From the NCBI RefSeq assembly GCF_003667275.1, contig NZ_RCNV01000009.1, positions 1 to 64,000 of the forward strand: 64,000 nucleotides of DNA, written 5' to 3'. A program made the position numbers and the translations under genes. Shown piece by piece: positions 1 through 8,016 of this stretch. The DNA comes from Mesonia aquimarina (GTDB taxonomy: Bacteria > Bacteroidota > Bacteroidia > Flavobacteriales > Flavobacteriaceae). The notes under the pieces were generated by a model, which did not search any database, was not told where the DNA came from, and worked only from the letters and a program-made list of their open reading frames with translations. Within the stretch, counting starts at the first letter, position 1, and every line of letters begins with the position of its first letter.

Positions 1-2
1 CC

Positions 3-83
3 AGAAGAAGACATTCTTATTTAGGAAACAGAACCATTAAAGAATTTGAAATAGATATGTATAATCAAAAACTAGCAGCATAG
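3..83 (+). CDS. IS3-family transposase, C-terminal end only (runs off the window)
   Basis: An open frame enters from the left edge and stops with TAG at 81-83. It encodes a tail with RRRHSYLGN followed by KEFEID and YNQK, which is the usual end of the IS150/IS3 OrfB integrase-type transposase in flavobacteria. The element has inserted into, and truncated, the next cassette gene on the minus strand (88-204). Its right terminus is not clearly visible and should lie at about 84-110. The assignment rests on a short tail. Confidence 0.65.
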   Translation, partial: RRRHSYLGNRTIKEFEIDMYNQKLAA

Positions 84-87
84 TCAC

Positions 88-204
88 TCAACTTAAAGTC
101 CAGTTTTTTGTTGCAAGTCCATTCCACTCAATATCATTTTCAGTTAATTTAGTTTCAAAGCCTTCTTGATAAATTACATCATCTATTTTTTTTAAAATAT
201 CCAT
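88..204 (-). pseudogene. 5' remnant of a cassette gene, truncated by the IS3-type element
   Basis: The frame starts at ATG 202-204 (minus strand) and encodes 38 residues (begins MDILKKIDDVIY) before a stop at 88-90 that lies in or beside IS3 end sequence. Upstream of its start is the cassette-type core TACTGGCAAC followed by the recombination-site start AACGG. It is therefore the surviving start of one more array cassette. The product cannot be identified from what is left. The array probably continued further left before the insertion. Confidence 0.5.
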
Positions 205-227
205 TTTTTTCAAATTACTGGCAACGG

Positions 228-1887
228 CAGTCTGTCTCAAAACTACCTAATTTGTTTTTAAAAATAATTGAAATTAGGGGTAAAGCCAAAATTAGCATTA
301 ATTTTTGTTTGCTTTTGTATCAATGCCTTAAAAGTTCGTTTTAGTCTTATATGTGCTTTTATAAGCTTTCTGATGTTAAAAAAGAGGTTTAATAGCAGTT
401 GCATCAGCTCTATTTTACTATTGAACAATCTCCTTAAATTATAGGCTAGGGCAATAAGTCCAAAGTCGGCAGAAGCTGCTTTGATACCTTTTTTTGTTAT
501 GATATGATCAAATCCCCATTGGCGCTTGATGGTACCATAGGGATGCTCTACCAAGGCTTGCCTTTTTTTGTAAAGTTCCCCGCTTTGTGCAATCCGCTTA
601 GCATTCTGTTTAATATTTTGAGTGTATTGGCTACGCTGAATGACCTTTCCATTGATTTTTGAGGAGGTACAATTCTGGCGCACCGGGCATTGCTTGCAGG
701 CCTTGGTTTTGTATTGTTTGAAGGAATAGTTTCTGGCTCTGTACCAAGAGCCGTTGCTCGATAAGGTATTCCCCTGTGGGCAGTTATAAGTATCATCATC
801 AGTATTATAAACAAAATTTTCAGCATTGTATTTAGGATCTGGTGCCTGGCTTTTACGGCCAATTGCTGGGATGGCAACCAGGGTATTGATGTTTAGGCTA
901 TCTGCAATATAGAATTCGCTTCCGGTATGGTATCCTTTGTCATAAAGGGCAGTAAAGGTATTGTTTCTTAAAATAGTTTTTGCCCTTCTGAGCATTAGCC
1001 CCATTGCTTTTTTATCATTCTGATTAGTAATTTTGAAATCAATAAGGAATTTATTTTGTGCGTCTACCGTTGTCTGAGCTGTATAGCATACCTCGGTAAC
1101 GGTACCGCGTACAATTTGATGCCGGCAATCGGGATCTGAAGTCGATCGTTGTGGGTTTTCAGAAGAAGTATCTTCATCAAGTTGTTTTTGTATCGCCTTG
1201 TATTTGTTTTTTTGCTGTTTGCGTGCTTTTATTTGATCTTCAATTTCTTCAGTTTTTTTCTGATCTCCATCCGCTGTGGCCAGTTGTTGGTTATGCTCTT
1301 CGAGTTTTTTATCGATATACTCTAAGTGGCGCTTTATTTTCTTTTTATTATAGTTGTTTTTCTTACTGTTCTGCGCCCTTAGCTTTGTAGAATCCCCTGC
1401 AATGAGGTTTCCCCCGATCAGGTTGAAGTTACGAGCAATAGCCACACTTTGACGGAATACCTTACGGATTGCTTTGGGATTTTCTTTTCTAAACCGGGCA
1501 ATGGTATTATGGTCGGGTTTTAGGTTTTTGATCAGCCAGATCACTTCTATATTCCGGTGGCACTCTTTCTCCAGCCTTCGTGAAGAGCGCATACGGTTCA
1601 TATAACCATAGATAAAGAGCTTGAGCAGGTCTGCCGGGTGATAGGGCGGTCTTCCCTGAGTGGCTATGGTCTGAAAGCCCATTTTTGATAAATCGAGCAA
1701 GTTTACAAATTGATCGATGAGCCGTACGCTATTCTCCCCAGGGATCATATCATCCAAACAGGTTGCGTAAAGGCTGAGCTGTTCCCGGTCTTGTCCTTGT
1801 TGATATTCCATACCTTAAAGATAAACATACCAAAGATCATATCCTGAAAAATGATCGGTAAAGATGGCATGGTTTTGAGACAGTCTG
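228..1887 (-). mobile_element. IS1182-like insertion sequence (type A) inside a cassette recombination site
   Basis: The 1660 bp element is bounded by 16-bp perfect terminal inverted repeats, CAGTCTGTCTCAAAAC at 228-243 and its complement at 1872-1887. It is flanked by the 4-bp direct repeat ACGG (224-227 and 1888-1891). Removing the element and one ACGG restores GGCAACGGTCTTGTATA, the standard left end of the cassette recombination sites. It carries one transposase gene on the minus strand. Confidence 0.9.
258..1811 (-). CDS. IS1182-family transposase (type A)
   Basis: The 517-residue DDE transposase fills the element at 228-1887. The N-terminal part (about 15-125) matches the DUF772-type transposase domain, including a DHNTIARFR segment. 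Likely catalytic acids are Asp140 (IAGDST), an Asp in ALYDKGYHTG near residue 290, and a Glu in VEHPYGTIK near residue 425. A Cys cluster (CKQCPVRQNC) sits between the last two, as in the C-terminal DDE_Tnp_1_6 domain. The frame appears intact, so the element may still be active. It shares only family-level similarity with the two type-B copies in this window. Confidence 0.88.
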   Translation of the reverse strand: MEYQQGQDREQLSLYATCLDDMIPGENSVRLIDQFVNLLDLSKMGFQTIATQGRPPYHPADLLKLFIYGYMNRMRSSRRLEKECHRNIEVIWLIKNLKPDHNTIARFRKENPKAIRKVFRQSVAIARNFNLIGGNLIAGDSTKLRAQNSKKNNYNKKKIKRHLEYIDKKLEEHNQQLATADGDQKKTEEIEDQIKARKQQKNKYKAIQKQLDEDTSSENPQRSTSDPDCRHQIVRGTVTEVCYTAQTTVDAQNKFLIDFKITNQNDKKAMGLMLRRAKTILRNNTFTALYDKGYHTGSEFYIADSLNINTLVAIPAIGRKSQAPDPKYNAENFVYNTDDDTYNCPQGNTLSSNGSWYRARNYSFKQYKTKACKQCPVRQNCTSSKINGKVIQRSQYTQNIKQNAKRIAQSGELYKKRQALVEHPYGTIKRQWGFDHIITKKGIKAASADFGLIALAYNLRRLFNSKIELMQLLLNLFFNIRKLIKAHIRLKRTFKALIQKQTKINANFGFTPNFNYF

Positions 1888-2011
1888 ACGGTCTTGTATA
1901 TGGTTTGTTGCGTGTGTTTTACATGTAAGTTACTAAATAATTACCGAATAGAAAATACGAGAGTATTTTCGTAAGTAAACCAGAACAAAGCAATAAATTA
2001 TATACGGTGTT
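1888..2011 (-). repeat. attC-like cassette recombination site S0 (type-A IS inserted at its left end)
   Basis: This is the right part of a site whose left AAC lies at 223-225, before the IS. It runs from ACGGTCTTGTATATGG to TATACGGTGTT, with arms pairing around TATA and an internal GAAAATAC/GTATTTTC hairpin. It belongs to the same subtype as S1, S6 and S14, which share CCGAATAGAAAATC..GATTTTCGTAAG. The next cassette core, GTTGCCACCC, starts at 2009. Confidence 0.75.
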
Positions 2012-2040
2012 GCCACCCGTTTTTATTCAGATTATTAATT

Positions 2041-2535
2041 TTAAATATTTTCAATGATTTTATCAATCCATTTTTTTATCCTTTCGGCATTTAATAGTGC
2101 TGCTATTATTAGTAATGAAATTCCAACAACCCAAGGGTCTGAATATATTCTTTTAAACAGAGACTTCTTTTCGGGATTGTTATTAGGTGCTGGATTAGTT
2201 TTTTGTTTTATAGGACTTTTATCTAAAAAAGAATCTTGAATTAAAATACCGTTATTAGTTATACTTTTATTTCCGTTTTCAATTTTATTCAGATATTTCA
2301 TTCCGCTAAATTCAATTTTCGCAAGAGTGCATTCTCTTTTAAAATTGTCACCATCTCCAAAACGAATATCAGTTCCGCCGTCAAATGAGATATATTTTTC
2401 AGGTTTTTTCGATAATGAAGATAGTTTTATTCTTAATAATTTTAAGTCAGAAATGAATTCAGACATATCAATATATTCGCCATTATCATTATCTTTTAAA
2501 TGTTTAAGTATTTTATATTCTAAAGTATCTTCCAT
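2041..2535 (-). CDS. Cassette gene: hypothetical protein with C-terminal membrane segment
   Basis: The protein has 164 residues. The first 50 or so look like a small helical, winged-helix-like segment (begins MEDTLEYKILKHLKD). A polar linker rich in Asn and Lys follows, then one hydrophobic segment near residues 135-150. The cassette ends are GTTGCCACCC (2009-2018) and GGGTGGCAAC (2559-2568), which are perfect complements. Similar small proteins with a single C-terminal membrane helix are common orphan genes in Bacteroidota. No function can be assigned. Confidence 0.75.
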   Translation of the reverse strand: MEDTLEYKILKHLKDNDNGEYIDMSEFISDLKLLRIKLSSLSKKPEKYISFDGGTDIRFGDGDNFKRECTLAKIEFSGMKYLNKIENGNKSITNNGILIQDSFLDKSPIKQKTNPAPNNNPEKKSLFKRIYSDPWVVGISLLIIAALLNAERIKKWIDKIIENI

Positions 2536-2565
2536 TTTTCAGAGTGTGATTAGTAAATGGGTGGC

Positions 2566-2687
2566 AACGGTTTTGTGTATGATTAGTGGCGTGTTTAAGC
2601 ACCTAATTTAGTAAATAATTACCGAATAGAAAATCCGTGAGGATTTTCGTAAGTAGGCGAGAACTAGCCATTAATTATACACGTTGT
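2566..2687 (-). repeat. attC-like site S1, split from its core by a type-B IS
   Basis: The site runs from AACGGTTTTGTGTATGATTAG to TTAATTATACACGTTGT. The outer arms GTGTATGATTAGTGGC and GCCATTAATTATACAC pair, and an inner hairpin is formed by GAAAATCC and GGATTTTC. The type-B IS follows at 2688, so the site resumes with the duplicated CGTTGT and core GTTCTACGCA at 4379-4392. Confidence 0.8.
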
Positions 2688-4378
2688 GCTTGTTGCACAA
2701 TTTACTAAAAAAGATTAATTTCATGGTATGCAAGGAAAAAAAGTATATCAAGAGCAGTTATTCAACAGTTTTCAGTTGAGTGAACGGGTACCGGCCACTA
2801 ATTTCTACCGCCGATTGAAAGAAGCCTTAAACTTAGATTTTCTCTATGATCTTACTCGAGGTTTTTACGGCAGCAGCGGTCAAAAGAGTATAGATCCTGT
2901 AGTGTTCTTTAAACTCTGTCTGGTGGGCTATTTAGAGAATATCATCAGCGACCGCAAGCTTATCGAACATAGCAGTATGCGATTGGATATTCTCTATTTC
3001 ATTGGTTATGATATTGATGAGGAGCTACCTTGGCACTCCACTATCAGTCGAACACGACAATTATTTCCGGAAGATGTGTTTGAGTCTGTATTTACCAAAG
3101 TCTTCAGCCTTTGCGTAGAAGCCGGGATGGTGAGTGGCCACACTCAAGCTATTGATAGTGCCCCGGTAAAGGCCAACGCTTCGATGGACACTCTGGAACT
3201 AAAAGTACCTGAAGAGGAGTTAGAATCTCATTTGCACAGAGTTCGTCATATTAGTGCGATGGATAAAGATCAGCCATTTCGTAAGAGTAAGGGTGATAAA
3301 TCAGACAAAGGTCAACGCAGTATAACGGCTAATGAACAGGAACTCCAGGCGATCTCTAGTCGCAACAAGCGTTGGAGCAAAGATCAGGATCAGCGACCGG
3401 GGTCAGGAAATAAAGGCAGTAAGTATACCAGCAATAAAACGCATTACAGTCCTACCGATCCTGATGCCCGTATCAGTGTCAAGCCCGGCAAGGCCAGAAA
3501 GCTCAATTACCTGAGTCAGCTAAGTGTAGATACCGGTCATCACGTGATTACCGACATTAGGGCTTACCACGCTGATGGTAAAGACAATCAGCAATTGCCT
3601 GATATAGTTAAGCGCGTAAAGCGCCGCCTGTGGAAGCAGGGATTAGTTTGGGAGAATTGTGTAGCTGACACCGGATATAGCTCAGGAGAGAACTACGCAT
3701 TTTTAGAGGCACAGGGTCTTAAAAGTTTTATACCTGCTCACGGTACTTTTAAAGGCGGTCGTGGTGGATTTAGATATGTTGAAGACCAAGATCATTACCT
3801 GTGCCCACAAGGTAAGATCATCCCCTTTACCAAGGAGTTTAACGATTACAGAACCGGAACTCGAAAGAAAGAATACCGCTGTCGCAAGCACGTGTGTATC
3901 GATTGTCCTATACGCAGCAGCTGTCTAGGAAAAAGCGCACAGGAAAAGAAGTTCAGCGTTACCTATTACCGAGCAGAATATCAGCGCAACATCGCCCGGG
4001 TAGAAAGCCCACAGGGCAGATATATGAAAAGCAAACGGCAAAGCACCGTAGAACCTGTTTTTGGTACACTCACTCAATTTGTTGGTCTGCGTAAAGTAAA
4101 CACTATAGGCTTAAGACAAGCTAACAAGTGTATGCAGCTCTCAGCTATAGCCTACAACCTCAAAAAATACCTCAAGTTCACTCAAAACCGGGTGAAAAGT
4201 GGAGCAGGAATGTTCGCCTTGTTTTTTAAAGTTCACAATGACCTTAAATCGGGAGTATACGTCATTTTAAAAACACTTCATTCTTCTAATTTGCAAAGGA
4301 TATAAAAACAAAAAACCTCCTAAAAGCGGTTTAAATAAGTGAGATTTTCTAAGAATTAAAGGCTTGTGCAACGGTTAC
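2688..4378 (+). mobile_element. IS1182-like insertion sequence, type B copy 1
   Basis: The 1691 bp element is nearly identical to 8017-9707. Its ends carry short inverted GTTGCACAA/TTGTGCAAC repeats, with outer bases GCTT at the left and GGTTAC at the right. The flanking 6-bp direct repeat is CGTTGT (2682-2687 and 4379-4384). The flanks of the two copies differ at one base (CGTTGT here, CATTGT at copy 2), and that base matches on both sides of each copy. This supports a true target duplication. Excision rebuilds a normal recombination-site end. Confidence 0.9.
2728..4305 (+). CDS. IS1182-family transposase, type B copy 1
   Basis: The 525-residue DDE transposase has a DUF772-like N-terminal domain (about 22-112, FYRRLKEALN through WHSTISRTRQ) and a C-terminal DDE_Tnp_1_6-like region. 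Likely catalytic residues are Asp143 (AIDSAPV), Asp314 (ADTGYSS) and Glu442 (TVEPVFG). A Cys motif (CRKHVCIDCPIRSSC) lies at 385-399. It reads on the plus strand, against the cassette genes. It differs from copy 2 at residues 321 and 345-346 (Asn and Arg-Gly here, His and Pro-Ala there). Confidence 0.9.
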   Translation: MQGKKVYQEQLFNSFQLSERVPATNFYRRLKEALNLDFLYDLTRGFYGSSGQKSIDPVVFFKLCLVGYLENIISDRKLIEHSSMRLDILYFIGYDIDEELPWHSTISRTRQLFPEDVFESVFTKVFSLCVEAGMVSGHTQAIDSAPVKANASMDTLELKVPEEELESHLHRVRHISAMDKDQPFRKSKGDKSDKGQRSITANEQELQAISSRNKRWSKDQDQRPGSGNKGSKYTSNKTHYSPTDPDARISVKPGKARKLNYLSQLSVDTGHHVITDIRAYHADGKDNQQLPDIVKRVKRRLWKQGLVWENCVADTGYSSGENYAFLEAQGLKSFIPAHGTFKGGRGGFRYVEDQDHYLCPQGKIIPFTKEFNDYRTGTRKKEYRCRKHVCIDCPIRSSCLGKSAQEKKFSVTYYRAEYQRNIARVESPQGRYMKSKRQSTVEPVFGTLTQFVGLRKVNTIGLRQANKCMQLSAIAYNLKKYLKFTQNRVKSGAGMFALFFKVHNDLKSGVYVILKTLHSSNLQRI

Positions 4379-4385
4379 CGTTGTT

Positions 4386-5228
4386 CTACGCAGTTTTTAT
4401 TCGTTCGATTGCTTGTTTCAATTGCTCAATTTTCTTTGGTCCAAATCCGCTGATATTTTTCATTTCCTCAATGTCAATTTCCAAAACTTTTTTTGGTGTT
4501 GTGTAACCAAGTTCATAAACTTTGTCCACCATAGGAATTCCAAATTCCTGTAATTTTTCCTTAATCCATTCAATTCCGAGTTCATTTGGTTTAAGTCCGT
4601 GAAAAAATTCGTCAACAAATGGTTTATTCGATTTTCCAAACTCGTTTATCAACTCTATTTTTTCCTCGTATGTTTTTTCGTTGTCGTTTGTTATAATCTG
4701 AAACTTTGGCAAACTGTCAAAATACATTGGTTTTTTCTCAAATTCCTTTTCTATAAAGTCGTTCGCAGATATTTCAGTCCATTCGTATTCAGTTCCGCCA
4801 ATTTCATTTCGTACAGTTTCATATTCCGCAATTGAAATGATTTTATACGCATTTTCGATTTTGTCTTTTGACATATTCAAATCCAAATCAGGAACGAACT
4901 GTCGATAAAGAATTTTGTCACTCGCTTTCCAAAAAGCATCATCGTAAATTCTGTATTTTTTTTCAATTTGTGGATTGTCAGTTTGACTGTTTTCGTAACT
5001 TTTTTCCGCTCGATTGAAGGCAGTTCGTAATTTTTTAAAATCCTCTATTGTTTTTACTTCGTCAACTAATTGTTGAACAGTCGGTAAAGTTTTATTTGTT
5101 CGATTTTGAGGTTTTTTAGTCGATTTAGACTCTTTCAATTTTGGGTTATTCTTTTCTTGAATAGTTCCAATTACTCCGAAAATCACAAAAATTCCGACTA
5201 ATGCTAATATTATGTAAAAAATTGTCAA
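4386..5228 (-). CDS. Cassette gene: membrane-anchored protein with C-terminal helix-hairpin-helix
   Basis: The protein has 280 residues. An N-terminal hydrophobic helix (about 2-22) anchors it. A charged linker follows, then a mixed middle region, and the last 60 residues contain two HhH-like units (KVYELGYTTPKKVLEIDIEE and ISGFGPKKIEQLKQAI). HhH pairs of this kind usually bind DNA without sequence specificity, but here that is inference. The stop codon lies inside the cassette core (GTTCTACGCA, 4383-4392). The matching TGCGTAGAAC is at 5260-5269, just upstream of the start. Confidence 0.75.
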   Translation of the reverse strand: MTIFYIILALVGIFVIFGVIGTIQEKNNPKLKESKSTKKPQNRTNKTLPTVQQLVDEVKTIEDFKKLRTAFNRAEKSYENSQTDNPQIEKKYRIYDDAFWKASDKILYRQFVPDLDLNMSKDKIENAYKIISIAEYETVRNEIGGTEYEWTEISANDFIEKEFEKKPMYFDSLPKFQIITNDNEKTYEEKIELINEFGKSNKPFVDEFFHGLKPNELGIEWIKEKLQEFGIPMVDKVYELGYTTPKKVLEIDIEEMKNISGFGPKKIEQLKQAIERIKTA

Positions 5229-5266
5229 TTTATTCTCTGGGTTTAATGGTTAGTCAAATTGCGTAG

Positions 5267-5391
5267 AACGGTCTTGTATAATTACCCAGCTAAGGGAATT
5301 TGAGAACTAAAGATAGTAAAAAGAACTGACTTTGACGCGTGAGCGTCTGTGTCCGCAGGACACAAAGCCTTAGTTGGAATTATACGTTGTT
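5267..5391 (-). repeat. attC-like site S2
   Basis: The site lies between two cassette genes. AACGGTCTTGTATAATTACC at the left pairs with GGAATTATACGTTGTT at the right, and CTAAGG pairs with CCTTAG. An inner GTGTCCGCAGGACAC hairpin is shared with S8, and S4 has a close variant. The next core is GTTGGCAAC at 5389-5397. Confidence 0.8.
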
Positions 5392-5402
5392 GGCAACAGG
5401 TT

Positions 5403-5894
5403 TTATTCAAATATCATTTCACGAGTCGTCTCTTCAGTTTCCAAAATATTTTTTACATCATAATCCTTAATTTTCGGATTAGAATCGAATATTAGTTCCG
5501 AATCTTTAAAATAGAGTTTTCTTTCAAAAGATTCATTCCTATTTTTTCTCCGATAATATGTTACATTTAGATTTAGGTAAATCAACTTTCCATTAGAATA
5601 ATAAAACTCGTAGCTTTCATAAGTTTTTCTGAGTGCCAAATTATATCGAATTCTTAATGGAATAGAATCATTCTCTCGCAAATAATATGCTTCCCATCCA
5701 CCATTTTTCTTGAAAATACCACTATAAATAATGGGTCCTTCCATTATTCCTTTTGGATATTTTTTTTCAGTTCTATTGGTTAATTCAACGATTGAGTCAA
5801 TTTTATTCAGCTTGTTTTTTAATTCGGTTTTAAGGTTTTGTCCATAAGACAAAATTGGTAATAACAAAAGTCCAATTAAATATGTGATTTTCAT
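5403..5894 (-). CDS. Cassette gene: small secreted protein of unknown function
   Basis: The best start is the ATG at 5892-5894, giving 163 residues. The longer frame to 6026 reads through the recombination site and is rejected. Residues 1-18 form a signal peptide (MKITYLIGLLLLPILSYGQ). The rest resembles the short periplasmic beta-rich proteins with paired Tyr/Phe strands seen in flavobacteria (YYSNGKLIYLNLNVTYYRRK). The cassette ends GTTGGCAAC (5389-5397) and GTTGCCAAC (5906-5914) are complementary. Function unknown. Confidence 0.7.
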   Translation of the reverse strand: MKITYLIGLLLLPILSYGQNLKTELKNKLNKIDSIVELTNRTEKKYPKGIMEGPIIYSGIFKKNGGWEAYYLRENDSIPLRIRYNLALRKTYESYEFYYSNGKLIYLNLNVTYYRRKNRNESFERKLYFKDSELIFDSNPKIKDYDVKNILETEETTREMIFE

Positions 5895-5911
5895 TTTTTC
5901 AACTTGTTGCC

Positions 5912-6036
5912 AACGTTCCGCGGCTATGCGCCGGGCGGGGCTTTTACCCGGAATTGTTCTTTTGAAAACGAGCATTTCTCGCATCCGTAATCTGTCAACC
6001 GAAGACGGGTTTCCCGCCTGGCGCATAGCCGCTGTT
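5912..6036 (-). repeat. attC-like site S3, GC-rich variant
   Basis: The arms GCGGCTATGCGCC (left) and GGCGCATAGCCGC (right) are perfectly complementary over 13 bp. Only the terminal AAC and GTT and the overall layout match the other sites. The base composition is far more GC-rich than the neighbouring sites and genes, suggesting that this cassette came from a different donor. The next core is GTTGGGCG at 6034-6041. Confidence 0.75.
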
Positions 6037-6056
6037 GGGCGTTCGTATTTTTTATC

Positions 6057-7013
6057 CTACATTTTTTCATTTTTTACCCCTGTCTTGTCTAAGGCTTCTC
6101 TTAATCCTTTAGCCAATTTTTCTACGGGTCCAACACCCCAATAATGTAGAAAGAAAATTCTTGGGTTTTCGTGAACCATATGATTATGAAGAGCAACTAC
6201 TTCAATATCATTTTCAATCAAAGCCTTTATTACTGGGGCTACTTCATCAGCAAGCATCGTAAAATCCCCTGCTACCGCTGCCTTTTCATTTGTTCCTTGC
6301 CAACTTGCCCAAGTATTAAAACCTAAAAATGTACTAACTGGTGCACCGTGTTCTTTTAAATTCACATCTGGCCGACCGATAGTGATTTTATATACTCCTT
6401 TATTCATAGTTCCGCTATATCCCAAAATGCTATCAATCAACTTTGTGTCAAGAGTATTTTGCACTGTTGAAATAGTTGCACTTGATGGATTAGCACCTCT
6501 TATTTCAGTTACTTTATCAAAAACAGCTTTGACACTTTTAGCTAATTTTTTTTCATCGCCCATTCCCCCAATATGCATATACATCACATCAGGCTCATTT
6601 CGGACAAAGTGATTGTGAATTGCTGTTATTGTTAACCCTTGTTTTATTATTTCTTGCTGTACTGGTTTTAAGTCTTTTTCCGTAACAACAATATCTCCCA
6701 TAACCATAGGTTTTCCCGAAGTTGGGGCGAATGCAGCCCAGCTTCCTAATCCCATAGGAGGAATGATTTTGAAACCATCGACCATTACATTCAAGTCATT
6801 TTGAGGAACTGTAACTTTGAATTGTCCGTCTTTTTCTTTTCCTTCCATCCCAAACACCGATTTTAAAGATTCAATATCAAGCTCCTTTAATTCATCGTTA
6901 TTTTCCAAAAGCTTTCCAGTCGATTCTTTTGAATCGTTTTTCTTTGTAGATTGTTCGCAACCAAAAGCAATTAAAGAGGTTACTACTATTAAATAAATGC
7001 ATACTTTTTTCAT
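6057..7013 (-). CDS. Cassette gene: DUF1259 (LppY/LpqO-like) lipoprotein
   Basis: The 318-residue protein begins with a lipoprotein signal (MKKVCIYLIVVTSLIAFGC, Cys19). It contains two copies of the DUF1259 fold. Each has a TITAIHNHFV or EVVALHNHMV strand followed by a YMHIGGMG or FLHYWGVG segment; the first copy spans about residues 50-165 and the second about 195-310. LppY/LpqO proteins are exported and of unknown biochemical role. The paired HNH motifs could bind metal, which is inference. Cassette ends are GTTGGGCG (6034-6041) and CGCCCAAC (7056-7063). Confidence 0.85.
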   Translation of the reverse strand: MKKVCIYLIVVTSLIAFGCEQSTKKNDSKESTGKLLENNDELKELDIESLKSVFGMEGKEKDGQFKVTVPQNDLNVMVDGFKIIPPMGLGSWAAFAPTSGKPMVMGDIVVTEKDLKPVQQEIIKQGLTITAIHNHFVRNEPDVMYMHIGGMGDEKKLAKSVKAVFDKVTEIRGANPSSATISTVQNTLDTKLIDSILGYSGTMNKGVYKITIGRPDVNLKEHGAPVSTFLGFNTWASWQGTNEKAAVAGDFTMLADEVAPVIKALIENDIEVVALHNHMVHENPRIFFLHYWGVGPVEKLAKGLREALDKTGVKNEKM

Positions 7014-7060
7014 AATTCAGTTTTTTTGTTAAAATTTCAGTTCTTTTCAATATGACGCCC

Positions 7061-7184
7061 AACGGTCTTGTATAACAATCAGTTGCGGATTGTTTAAAAA
7101 CTAAGATAGCTAAAATCCCTGACTTTTATGCTTGCGCTGTTGTGTCCGCAGAATACAAAGCCGCAATTGTTGTTATACGTTGTT
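7061..7184 (-). repeat. attC-like site S4
   Basis: The outer arms TATAACAA and TTGTTATA and inner arms TTGCGG and CCGCAA pair. The site is nearly identical to S8 (12030-12153), so two unrelated cassettes carry the same site subtype. The 16 bases at 7170-7185 (TTGTTATACGTTGTTG) are also found at the start of CRISPR spacer 3. The next core is GTTGGCAAC at 7182-7190. Confidence 0.85.
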
Positions 7185-7195
7185 GGCAACTGGCT

Positions 7196-7513
7196 TTATT
7201 TTGTTTTTTTGATTTTTGTTGGGTTTTGTCGAGTATCGAAAACGTCAGCAATTTTTATAAATCCGTTTTGTTCATCAACCGAATATATCACTTTGTAGTT
7301 TTTGAAAACCAAATAACGATATTGAATTTCTCTATTTTTAAGTAATTCTTCTTCTTGTCCAATAAAGGACGCTTTGATTAGTTTTTCCGATTCTTTGATT
7401 ATTCCAGTAACAATTTTAGTAGCAACTTTTAAACTAGCTTTCTTTTCGTAATATTCATAAATTTCGTCAAGTTGAGTTTCCGAAAAGTCTGACCAAATAA
7501 TTTTAAAATTCAT
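7196..7513 (-). CDS. Cassette gene: RelE/ParE-family toxin
   Basis: The 105-residue protein has the ParE/RelE layout. It has an N-terminal strand (FKIIWSDFSETQLDEIYEYY), a basic helix, and C-terminal strands (YRYLVFKNYKVIYSVDEQN, IKIADVFDTRQNP). ParE proteins act on gyrase and RelE proteins on ribosome-bound mRNA, and the sequence alone does not decide between them. Its start overlaps the stop of the upstream antitoxin gene by one base, indicating translational coupling. Toxin-antitoxin cassettes are a known way of stabilising large integron arrays. Confidence 0.85.
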   Translation of the reverse strand: MNFKIIWSDFSETQLDEIYEYYEKKASLKVATKIVTGIIKESEKLIKASFIGQEEELLKNREIQYRYLVFKNYKVIYSVDEQNGFIKIADVFDTRQNPTKIKKTK

Positions 7514-7746
7514 TATTCGTATTTGGCTAAAAGTTCAGAACTTGTTTTAAATCGATTGTTTTTGAAATCAGATTCTGATTTGTCAATTCGTTTGTTTAAC
7601 TCATCAATGGTCATAGGCTTAAAAAGCCTTTCGTCAGAAGTATCTTTTTCCTTTTTCAATATTTTCTCAAGCTTGGAAATTGCTTCCTCGCTTTGAAGTT
7701 TTAGGAATTCTTGAATAAATTCTATTTTTCGAGCTTCTATATTCAT
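7513..7746 (-). CDS. Cassette gene: antitoxin partner of the ParE/RelE-type toxin
   Basis: The 77-residue, highly charged helical protein (LQSEEAISKLEKILKKEK, then PMTIDELNKRIDKSESDFKNN) has the shape of the short antitoxins paired with Bacteroidota ParE toxins. The C-terminal half would wrap the toxin. It is first in the pair and its stop overlaps the toxin start. The two genes share one cassette, with ends GTTGGCAAC (7182-7190) and GTTGCCAAC (7826-7834). No DNA-binding fold is obvious. Confidence 0.75.
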   Translation of the reverse strand: MNIEARKIEFIQEFLKLQSEEAISKLEKILKKEKDTSDERLFKPMTIDELNKRIDKSESDFKNNRFKTSSELLAKYE

Positions 7747-7831
7747 TTCGAGTTTCTTTTTATCAAAGATACTAAATTATCAAATTCAATCAATATCTTT
7801 CTTTGTTTAACAAATTTTTCAGCTTGTTGCC

Positions 7832-8016
7832 AACGGCTCGTATATGAAACGTAGCGTGTAAATAGACGCTAACTTTTCGGATTATACACAAGCCGAATTT
7901 TTATGTTTTGTTTTTATCTTTTCTATTTTAAAAGCCAAATTTAAAAATTTGGCGACTTTGCAAATACGCACAAACCTCTCGTAAAGCCTATATTAGCTAT
8001 GTTTTATATACATTGT
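7832..8016 (-). repeat. attC-like site S5 (long subtype), interrupted before its core by a type-B IS
   Basis: This site is about 185 bp, longer than most. It contains AACGGCTCGTATATGAAACG and an internal CCAAATTTAAAAATTTGG palindrome. It shares its middle (GTAGCGTGTAAAT, ACACAAGCCGAATTTTT, CCAAATT..AAATTTGGCG) with S11. The type-B IS is inserted at 8017, directly after CATTGT. The site end and core GTTATATGCC resume at 9708-9721. Confidence 0.78.

Noticed and set aside
3332-4094. Small open frames overlapping the transposase genes (and the same in copy 2)
   Set aside because: They are alternative-frame shadows of an intact transposase gene.
2688-4378. The type-B IS read as a cassette, because its ends also show GTTGCACAA/TTGTGCAAC
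   Set aside because: The flanking 6-bp duplications match the host site at each copy and the gene orientation is opposite; transposition explains this better than recombination.
5895-6026. N-terminal extension of the cassette gene at 5403-5894
   Set aside because: The extension is translated recombination-site sequence; the ATG at 5894 gives a proper signal peptide.
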